A DNA stretch of 5,177 bases from IDS-8 sp965651325. Lineage in GTDB: Bacteria > Pseudomonadota > Gammaproteobacteria > Steroidobacterales > Woeseiaceae. Below the pieces are notes generated by a model that did no database searches, was not told the DNA's origin, and saw nothing but the letters and a program-made list of their open reading frames with translations. Position numbers and translations under genes: made by a program. Below, one piece after another: positions 1-5,177 of this stretch. Within the stretch, counting starts at the first letter, position 1. Each line of letters opens with the position of its first letter. The DNA lies in NCBI GenBank assembly GCA_965651325.1, contig CBFGSB010000210.1, positions 1 to 5,177 of the forward strand. The letters are read 5' to 3'.

Positions 1-1250
1 GTGATTTCGCGCTGCGGGACCGGGATCGGGATGCCGTGCTCCTTCAGCTTGTCCCAGATGGCGAGCAGCACGGTGCCCTGGATGCCGACCAGGCCCTGCT
101 GCGGGTCGCGGATCCAGAAGCGCAGCAGGTACTCCAGCGAGAATTCGCCGAAGCCGGTCAGCCAGCAGACGGGTTCCTTGCTCTCGATGATGCGCGGTAC
201 GCCGGTTGCGGCCTCGATGGCCAGCCGGCGTACCTCGTGTGGGTCGGCGTCGTAGCCCGCGCGGAACTTGACGTCGAGGCGCACCAGCTCGTCGGTGTAC
301 GACCAGTTGATCACCTGCGTGGTGATGAAGTCCTCGTTCGGGATCAGGTATTCGCGCCCGTCGCGGGTCACAACCGAGACGAAGCGCGCGCGCAGTTCTT
401 TCACCCAGCCAAAAGTATCCGCGAGAGAGATCGTGTCGCCCGGCTCGATCGAGCGGTCGAGCAGGATGACGATCCCCGAGATGAAGTTGGAGATGACCTT
501 CTGCAGGCCGAATCCCACGCCGACACCCAACGCGCCCGCGAACACGGCGAACACGGTCAGGTCGATCTGCAACCCCGATAACCCGATCAGGATGGCGATG
601 ACGATGAGACTGATGCGGATGATCTTGCCCAGCAGGATCCGCAGTGAGGGCGTCAGGTCGGAGGTGCGCTGCAACTGGTGATCGAGGACGTTGCCCACGC
701 TGAAGGCAAGCCACAGGAGCAGCCCGAAGACGGCAATCAGCTTCAGGAACCAGAGCAACGACCAGTTGCGGTTGCCGAAGTTGAACGACAGGCTGTCGAG
801 CACCGCCGACAGCTCGTCGGTGATGCCGAGGATGGCCGCCGCCACCAGGATCCAGCCGACGATGGCGAAGATCCGGCCGACGAGCCGGTTGCGCAGGAGC
901 TGCGAAACGATCGAGATCACCAGCCAGGCCAGCGCGAGCAGCAGGGCCGACGACAGCAGCCCGTCCGGCCATGTGAAGCTCCTGAACAACGCCAGCGCCG
1001 CGGTCATGAGCACGACGAAGGCGATCCATTTCAGGCGCCGCAGCACCACGACGATGAGGCGAAGCAGGCCCGGGTAACCCTTGATCTCGCGCGCTTTCGC
1101 CTCGAGCTTCGGCTCGGCCCACCACGAGAAGGCATACGACGCGGCGAACAGCAGGACGATCAGGACCGCCTGCACGATGAACGCCGGGCGGTTCACGAAC
1201 GCCAGTGCCATCTGGCTGAACTCGCTCAGTTTCATCAACAGTTCGTTCAC
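1..1250 (-). CDS. MscS-family mechanosensitive ion channel (C-terminus cut by window edge)
   Basis: The protein is an inner-membrane small-conductance mechanosensitive channel, which opens under membrane tension to release solutes during osmotic downshock. 416 codons are visible and there is no stop before the window edge. Hydrophobic segments lie at about residues 23-41, 64-89, 97-118, 125-142, 163-186 and 206-226. They are followed by the Gly/Ala-rich pore helix at about 228-264 (AGALGVGVGFGLQKVISNF), which is the MscS signature. The beta domain follows, with GDTI at 271-274, and then the alpha/beta vestibule domain with YLIPNEDF near 301-308. The extra N-terminal helices place it among the larger MscS proteins rather than the three-helix E. 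coli MscS type. I chose the GTG at 1250 because a GGGGGAG run (1254-1260) sits just upstream. The ATG at 1235, five codons in, is the alternative. An in-frame stop at 1281-1283 bounds the N-terminus. The protein ends in a typical IPIPVPQREI stretch, so only a short tail is probably missing. The gene lies 59 bases downstream of the permease on the same strand. Family assignment is firm; the start is moderately sure. Confidence 0.93.
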   Translation of the reverse strand, partial: MNELLMKLSEFSQMALAFVNRPAFIVQAVLIVLLFAASYAFSWWAEPKLEAKAREIKGYPGLLRLIVVVLRRLKWIAFVVLMTAALALFRSFTWPDGLLSSALLLALAWLVISIVSQLLRNRLVGRIFAIVGWILVAAAILGITDELSAVLDSLSFNFGNRNWSLLWFLKLIAVFGLLLWLAFSVGNVLDHQLQRTSDLTPSLRILLGKIIRISLIVIAILIGLSGLQIDLTVFAVFAGALGVGVGFGLQKVISNFISGIVILLDRSIEPGDTISLADTFGWVKELRARFVSVVTRDGREYLIPNEDFITTQVINWSYTDELVRLDVKFRAGYDADPHEVRRLAIEAATGVPRIIESKEPVCWLTGFGEFSLEYLLRFWIRDPQQGLVGIQGTVLLAIWDKLKEHGIPIPVPQREI

Positions 1251-1309
1251 GCGCTCCCCCGGCAGCCCTCGAGGTGAAGTTTACAGAATTGCCGCCGAAA
1301 CCCCACGCT
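1251..1309 (-). other. Intergenic spacer between permease and MscS genes
   Basis: This 59-base spacer on the minus strand contains the MscS ribosome-binding run near its end. I see no stable hairpin followed by a T run. The best inverted match is a five-base CGGCA/TGCCG pair with a long loop, which is too weak to call a terminator. There is no convincing promoter. This is compatible with read-through from the permease into MscS, but does not prove it. Confidence 0.4.
1254..1260 (-). promoter_or_regulatory. Shine-Dalgarno-like GGGGGAG before the MscS gene
   Basis: On the minus strand the run GGGGGAG ends three bases before GTG (1250), and its GGGGG core is five bases away. It lies about 18 bases before the ATG at 1235, which is too far to serve that start well. 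It therefore favours the GTG start. The assignment rests on spacing only. Confidence 0.45.
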
Positions 1310-3163
1310 TCACCGGACTCCCACGCCCATCGCCAGCAGCCACGACAGCAGCGCCCAGATGACGAGCTGCAGCGGCAGGCCCAGCCGGGCGAAATCGGTG
1401 AAGCGGTAACCGCCCGCGTTCATCACCATCAGGTTGGTCTGGTAGCCGACCGGCGTGAGGTAGCTCATGTTGGCGCCGAACATGACCGCGAGCACCAGCG
1501 GCTCGGCCGGCATGCCCAGCCCTGCCGCGATGTTGAACGCCATTGGCGTCATGAGGATGGCTACCGCGTTGTTCGTGACGATCTCGGTAATGAGAGCCGC
1601 GGCCAGCATCAGGAGCGCGATGACGAGCCCTTGCGGCAGGTCGCCCGCCGCGGAGACGAACAGGCCGGCGACCCAGGCCGTCGCGCCGGTCGCCATCAGC
1701 GCTTCGCCGAGGGCCAGCGCGGCCACGATCATCACGACGAGGTTGGTGTCGATAGCGGCGCGAACCTGGCGCCATTCGAGGCATCGCGTCGCGATGCAGA
1801 GCACCACGCCGACGAGCGCGCTGATCATGATCGGGAGGAATCCGGCAGCGGCGACGAGTATGACCCCGATGACGATCGCGCTGGCGAGGCCGGCCTTCGC
1901 GGTATGCGGGAGGTCGACCGAGCTGTCCAGCACCAATACCTGCCCGCTCTGCTTGAGGTCGTTGATCGCGGCCGAATCGCCCTGCACCAGCACCACGTCG
2001 CCCACTCGCAGGCGCAGGTCCTGCAGGTTTCGCGGCTCGTCGGCGCGCTCGCCGAGGCGGCCTTTCGGTGCGTGCACGGCGATCGGCGACAGGCTGAACT
2101 GCTCCAAAAACCGCGTTTGCCCGAGCGTTTGCCCGTAAAGGCTCGAGCCGGACGTCACGACGATCTCCGCCAGCCGCTGCTGCGTCTTCTCCTCGACCCA
2201 GCGCCGCGCCGCCTCGCTGGTCGTGGCTTCCTGCCGCCACAAAGGCGTGCCGAGGAGTTGCTCGTATTCCTTGAGCTGGCGCGAGTCGCCCCTCACGTAC
2301 AGCCGGTCGCCCACCCGCAAGGTTGTGGTCGGCAGGCGCGCGATGAACAGGTCTTCGCCGCGCTCGATGCGGTCGAGCTGGATGCGCCCGTTGGTCATCG
2401 CGCGCACCTCCGCCAGCGTGCGTCCGGCCGCCGCGCTCGTCCCGGTGACGTGCAGGACCCCGCGGAAGATGCGCGGCGCGGTGTCGCTCATGGGCGCCGC
2501 GCGGTCCGGCAGGACCTTCGGCCCGATCAGCCACAGCAGCAGGATGCTCGCGGACCCCGCGATCGCCACCGGCAGCATGAAGTCGAACATGTCGAAGCGC
2601 GGCAGGCCGAGCCGGGCGGACAGGTCAACGACCAGCAGGTTGGTGGAGGTACCGATGGTCGTGCCCATGCCGCCGATGATGGTCGCGTAGCCGACGGGCA
2701 TCAGCACGCCGTTGACCGGTGTCTTGGTACGGATGCAGACCGCGACCAGCACCGGCAGGATCATCGCCACCAGCGGCGTGTTGTTCATGAACATGCTGGC
2801 GATCGCCGCACCGAACATCGTCAGCAGCAGGCCACCGCGCGAGCTCTTCATCCACAGGTTGCCGAGCACGCGAGTCACCGTGTGCAGGGCACCGGTGACG
2901 TCGAGTGCCTTGCTGCAGATCAGCAGCGCGACGATGGTAATGAGCGCGGGATTGCCGAAGCCCGCGAGAAAATCCGTCGGCCCGACATAGCCGTGACTCG
3001 GCGGATCGGGAAACAACTCGAAGCCGACGACGAGCGCGGTCAGCACGGCGAGCCCGGACGATTCGAGCGAAATGCGTTGCTGGCTGAACAATACGATCGC
3101 GACAATCGCGAGCAGCATCACCGCGACCGCATGCGCGTCCGGCGCAGCGGGAAAGTCGGCCAA
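1310..3163 (-). CDS. SLC13/DASS-type permease with two RCK_C (TrkA-C) domains
   Basis: This is an inner-membrane transporter of the divalent anion:Na+ symporter (ArsB/NhaD-like) superfamily. Members move dicarboxylates, sulfate or related anions; the substrate cannot be read from this sequence. It has 617 residues and two membrane halves (about 13-215 and 422-617) around a soluble insert. Each half carries the re-entrant hairpin plus a Thr/Asn substrate-Na+ loop. In the first half these are MNNTP at 126-130 and GTTIGTSTN at 167-175. In the second they are IVTNNAV at 528-534 and TPVGYQTN at 570-577. The insert holds two RCK_C-like domains, about 233-305 and 325-410, each ending in a repeated pattern (LRVGDRLYVRGD at 282-293, LRVGDVVLVQGD at 385-396). 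This architecture is common in bacterial SLC13 permeases of this size. The start is uncertain. TTG at 3163 puts 12-15 residues before the first helix, but there is no clear Shine-Dalgarno sequence and the frame stays open upstream. An internal ATG at 3118 would begin inside the first helix. The gene is divergent from the M19 gene and probably the first gene of a unit with the MscS channel. Confidence 0.92.
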   Translation of the reverse strand: MADFPAAPDAHAVAVMLLAIVAIVLFSQQRISLESSGLAVLTALVVGFELFPDPPSHGYVGPTDFLAGFGNPALITIVALLICSKALDVTGALHTVTRVLGNLWMKSSRGGLLLTMFGAAIASMFMNNTPLVAMILPVLVAVCIRTKTPVNGVLMPVGYATIIGGMGTTIGTSTNLLVVDLSARLGLPRFDMFDFMLPVAIAGSASILLLWLIGPKVLPDRAAPMSDTAPRIFRGVLHVTGTSAAAGRTLAEVRAMTNGRIQLDRIERGEDLFIARLPTTTLRVGDRLYVRGDSRQLKEYEQLLGTPLWRQEATTSEAARRWVEEKTQQRLAEIVVTSGSSLYGQTLGQTRFLEQFSLSPIAVHAPKGRLGERADEPRNLQDLRLRVGDVVLVQGDSAAINDLKQSGQVLVLDSSVDLPHTAKAGLASAIVIGVILVAAAGFLPIMISALVGVVLCIATRCLEWRQVRAAIDTNLVVMIVAALALGEALMATGATAWVAGLFVSAAGDLPQGLVIALLMLAAALITEIVTNNAVAILMTPMAFNIAAGLGMPAEPLVLAVMFGANMSYLTPVGYQTNLMVMNAGGYRFTDFARLGLPLQLVIWALLSWLLAMGVGVR

Positions 3164-3304
3164 ATCGGTGCCATCGGTAGCCCGGACGCGCGCATTATTC
3201 TCGAAAATCTGGCGCAGGTGCCAGCGGCGCGTGCGGGCGGTGGGTGCGGGCAGTGAGGAGGTTTGCGAGAATCGGCCGCTGGCGACAAGGGGCGGGCAGG
3301 ACGG
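3164..3304. promoter_or_regulatory. Divergent intergenic region between permease and M19 genes
   Basis: This 141-base region separates the two divergent genes and should hold promoters for both. Its one AT-rich patch is at 3194-3208. On the minus strand AATAAT (3199-3194) matches the -10 consensus TATAAT at five of six positions. At 16-18 bases spacing I find no good -35 box. The same patch includes an imperfect 12-base palindrome, ATTCTCGAAAAT, at 3197-3208 (ATT and TCGA core symmetric, one mismatched pair), which could be an operator half-site. For the plus strand only TATTCT (3196-3201) resembles a -10. The frame upstream of the permease TTG start is also open through this region, so part of it could be coding if the true start lies further up. 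The patch is visible; the promoter and operator roles are guesses. Confidence 0.35.
3298..3301 (+). promoter_or_regulatory. Weak Shine-Dalgarno AGGA for the M19 gene
   Basis: AGGA sits three bases before the ATG at 3305, within a purine-rich GGGGCGGGCAGGA stretch. The spacing is short but the context is better than for the upstream TTG at 3263. For the second ATG (3317) the AGGACGG run would be about 12 bases away. Confidence 0.35.
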
Positions 3305-4384
3305 ATGAGCACGAGGATGACGCGGCGGCAGGCGCTCGGGACCATTGCGGGTGCCGTGACCATGGCCATGGTGCCGGCCGCGGCGGAGGACCGCCTGGGC
3401 AACCTGTACGCGAATGCGCTGGTGATCGATGCGTTGTCTTTCGGCAGGGACTGGTCGCAGGCCGAGTTCGAGGCGCTGCGCGCCGCGGGTTACTCCGGCA
3501 TCGTGGAAAGCCTTCCCAGGCGTGACTTGCAGACGGCCATCGACGCGCTCGTCGGCTGGCGCGAGCGCGCAGCCCGGTACCCGGATGCGTTACTGCTCGC
3601 GCTGTCCGCTGCCGATTTCGAACGCGCCCGGCGCGAGGGCAAGACGGCGGTCGTCATGAACTTCCAGAACGCGACGATGCTGGAGGGCGACGCCCACAAT
3701 GTCGACGCGCTGCACGCGCTCGGCATGCGGAGCTTGCAGTTGACTTACAACTATCGCAACCGGCTCGGCGACGGCTGCCTGGAGCGCACCAATGCCGGGT
3801 TGTCCGAGTTCGGCATCGAGGTCGTGGAGCGCATGAACGCGGTCGGCGTGCTGGTCGACCTTTCGCATTGCGGCCGCCAGACGACACTCGACGGTATCGC
3901 GTTCTCGAAGAAGCCGGTCGCGATGACGCACACGATGTGCGAAGCGCTGCGGCGCGGTCACCCGCGGGCGAAGACGGATGAGCAGCTACGCGCCTGCGCG
4001 GAGAAAGGCGGGGTCATCGGTATCGCGGCGCTGGGGTATTTCCTGGGCCCGGACCCGGGCGGCGCGACGACGATCGAGGCTTACGCGGATCACATCGAGC
4101 ACGCCGCGTCGGTGGTCGGCCACGAGCACGTGGGGCTGTCGAGCGATTTTCCTCCGCAAGGTATCCGGCCGTGGGCGACGCGGGAGAACTGGTACGAGCC
4201 GCGGCTCAAGTCGTTCAAGCCGAGTTACGAGGTCCGCTGGCCACCGTGGATCCCGGCGCTCGACGCGCCCGAACGGTTCCTCAACATCGCGCGCCTGCTG
4301 GAGCGCCGCGGGTGGCGGGCGCGCGACCTCGAGCTGCTGCTGGGAAAGAACTGGCTCAGGCTGTTCCGCGAGACGATCGGCTAA
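3305..4384 (+). CDS. Tat-exported M19 (membrane dipeptidase-like) protein with degenerate metal site
   Basis: The 359-residue protein belongs to peptidase family M19 (renal/membrane dipeptidase, amidohydrolase-like TIM barrel), whose members hydrolyse dipeptides with two zinc ions. It opens with a twin-arginine signal: TRRQALG at 6-12, a hydrophobic stretch at 11-23, and an AAA cleavage site at 25-27. It is therefore probably exported folded to the periplasm. M19 landmarks in order are LGMRSLQLTYNYRN (139-152), GLSEFG and VDLSHCG (165-190), THT (208-210), HPRAKTDEQLRA (219-230), GGVIGI (235-240) and HVGLSSDF (275-282). By my alignment His188, His209 and Asp281 correspond to renal dipeptidase His198, His219 and Asp288. 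The usual His-x-Asp near the N-terminus is instead Leu44-Ser-Phe46, and the bridging Glu is Gln121. ATG 3305 is preferred over TTG 3263, which would place 14 extra residues before the Tat signal; ATG 3317 is also possible. Family assignment is secure. Dipeptidase activity is doubtful. Confidence 0.9.
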   Translation: MSTRMTRRQALGTIAGAVTMAMVPAAAEDRLGNLYANALVIDALSFGRDWSQAEFEALRAAGYSGIVESLPRRDLQTAIDALVGWRERAARYPDALLLALSAADFERARREGKTAVVMNFQNATMLEGDAHNVDALHALGMRSLQLTYNYRNRLGDGCLERTNAGLSEFGIEVVERMNAVGVLVDLSHCGRQTTLDGIAFSKKPVAMTHTMCEALRRGHPRAKTDEQLRACAEKGGVIGIAALGYFLGPDPGGATTIEAYADHIEHAASVVGHEHVGLSSDFPPQGIRPWATRENWYEPRLKSFKPSYEVRWPPWIPALDAPERFLNIARLLERRGWRARDLELLLGKNWLRLFRETIG

Positions 4385-4397
4385 GCCGTCGATCGGC

Positions 4398-4415
4398 CAG
4401 CCGTCATTCCGGCTG
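4398..4415. terminator. Possible weak hairpin at the convergent gene ends
   Basis: CAGCCG (4398-4403) and CGGCTG (4410-4415) form a six-base GC-rich stem with a six-base loop, placed between the convergent stop codons and overlapping the M20 stop. There is no T run directly after it on either strand, so it is a poor intrinsic terminator. It is the only hairpin I see in the 19-base gap and its flanks. Termination may instead be Rho-dependent. Confidence 0.25.
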
Positions 4416-5177
4416 CGAGAATTTCTTCACCAGCCGGTACCAGTACTCCAGCGCGTCGTAATACGCGTCGATCCGGATCCGTTCGTCCTGCCCGTGCGCG
4501 CGCTGGTCGGCCGGGTCCTCGGCAATGGCCGACACGGCATATACCGGTATCCCCGCATTACGCAGGAACAGCCCGTCGGTGGCGCCGGTGCTCATTTCCG
4601 GTATGACCGGGATGCCGGGCCACATCGCCTCGGCGATTTCGCCGATCGGCTCGACGATCGCGGGATCCAGCGGCGACGGCGGGCTCGGCCTTGCCGTGTC
4701 GATCTGGGTCACCGTGACGCCCTGCTTCGCGGCGATGGCGGCCAGCACGTTTTCCGTCTCCTCTTCGGTGGACTGCGGAACCACCCGGCAGTTGACCGTC
4801 GCCTGCGCCGTCTGCGGCAGGGCATTCTCCGCGTGGCCTGCGTCCAGCATGGTGGCGACGCAGGTGGTGCGAGCCAGCGCGTTGTAGTAGGGCCATTTGA
4901 CGAGGCTTGCCGACAGCTCCGGATCCGCCGGGTTCTCGAGCAACGTTTCGATGGCCGGCCGCACGTCCGCCGGCGCGAGCGGCGCCCAGTGGCGGAAGAA
5001 CGCGCGCGTCGTCTCGTTCAGGTTGATCGGGAAGTTGAAATCCTCGAGGTCCGCGAGCACGCGCGAGAGCCGCGAGATGGCGCTGTCGGCGCGCGGCACC
5101 GAGCTGTGCCCGCCGGGGTCGGTGGCTTCGAAGGTGTAGCTCACGTACACCTTCTCGCTGGTCTGCATGACGAACGC
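4404..5177 (-). CDS. M20-family metallopeptidase, C-terminal part (N-terminus beyond window)
   Basis: These are the last 257 residues of an M20-family (M20/M25/M40) zinc hydrolase, the group of aminoacylases, carboxypeptidases and dipeptidases. The frame is open to the window edge, so the ATG at 5168 is internal. Numbering from it, the dimerisation (lid) domain begins with DPGGHSSVPR (17-26), where His21 is the residue that reaches the partner active site in this family. ENALPQTA (114-121) and VNCRVVPQ (125-132) follow, with Arg128 expected to hold the substrate carboxylate. The peptidase domain resumes with STGATDG (193-199), and HGQDERI (225-231) supplies the last metal-ligand His225. The remaining metal ligands and the catalytic Glu lie in the missing N-terminal half, so activity and any signal peptide cannot be judged. 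M20 proteins of this type are often about 450-500 residues, so roughly half is shown. Its stop is 19 bases from the end of the convergent M19 gene. Family is secure; substrate is unknown. Confidence 0.92.
   Translation of the reverse strand, partial: AFVMQTSEKVYVSYTFEATDPGGHSSVPRADSAISRLSRVLADLEDFNFPINLNETTRAFFRHWAPLAPADVRPAIETLLENPADPELSASLVKWPYYNALARTTCVATMLDAGHAENALPQTAQATVNCRVVPQSTEEETENVLAAIAAKQGVTVTQIDTARPSPPSPLDPAIVEPIGEIAEAMWPGIPVIPEMSTGATDGLFLRNAGIPVYAVSAIAEDPADQRAHGQDERIRIDAYYDALEYWYRLVKKFSQPE

Noticed and set aside
36..1277. Plus-strand open frames (36-581 and 678-1277) opposite the MscS gene
   Set aside because: These are antisense to a well-supported MscS reading frame. Their composition is highly polar and low in complexity, typical of GC-driven shadow frames.
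1270..1300. Possible promoter (TGTAAA) between the permease and MscS genes
   Set aside because: No -35-like element lies at a suitable distance, so the match is no better than chance.
1281..2534. 417-codon minus-strand open frame overlapping the permease
   Set aside because: This is a shifted frame of the permease gene, rich in Arg, Gly and Ala, with no recognisable domain.
1274..3256. 660-codon plus-strand open frame opposite the permease
   Set aside because: Its translation is dominated by Arg, His, Gln, Asp and Ala with no fold-like pattern, as expected for the antisense of a GC-rich gene. The opposite strand encodes a clear permease with conserved motifs.
3118..3402. 94-codon minus-strand frame across the divergent region
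   Set aside because: It overlaps both the permease start and the M19 signal peptide in other frames, is Arg/Pro/Ala rich, and has no recognisable domain or ribosome-binding site.
3590..3961. 123-codon minus-strand frame inside the M19 gene
   Set aside because: It is antisense to conserved M19 motifs and has no independent support.

Overview
The window is a short piece of a GC-rich bacterial chromosome with no RNA genes, mobile elements or CRISPR. Almost all of it is taken up by four protein genes, and the two at the edges are cut by the window. High GC, strong third-position GC bias (which produces long spurious ORFs in other frames), a Tat-type signal peptide and multi-TM inner-membrane proteins suggest a GC-rich proteobacterium. 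The lineage cannot be fixed from sequence reading alone.

Layout: (1) On the minus strand, 1-1250 is a mechanosensitive channel of the MscS family, whose C-terminal end runs off the left edge. (2) On the minus strand, 1310-3163 is an SLC13/DASS-type anion permease with two RCK_C (TrkA-C) domains between its two membrane halves. It lies 59 bases upstream of the MscS gene and may be co-transcribed with it. (3) Positions 3164-3304 form a divergent intergenic region with a small AT-rich, partly palindromic patch. (4) On the plus strand, 3305-4384 is a Tat-exported M19 (membrane/renal dipeptidase-like) protein that appears to lack three of the classical zinc ligands. (5) On the minus strand, 4404-5177 is the C-terminal half of an M20-family metallopeptidase, convergent with the M19 gene at a 19-base gap.

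Taken together, the two peptidase-fold genes suggest exported or peptide-related hydrolysis, and the permease and MscS channel suggest solute transport and osmotic protection. The opposing orientations argue against one operon. I found no clear new multi-gene system. The most notable point is the degenerate metal site of the M19 protein.
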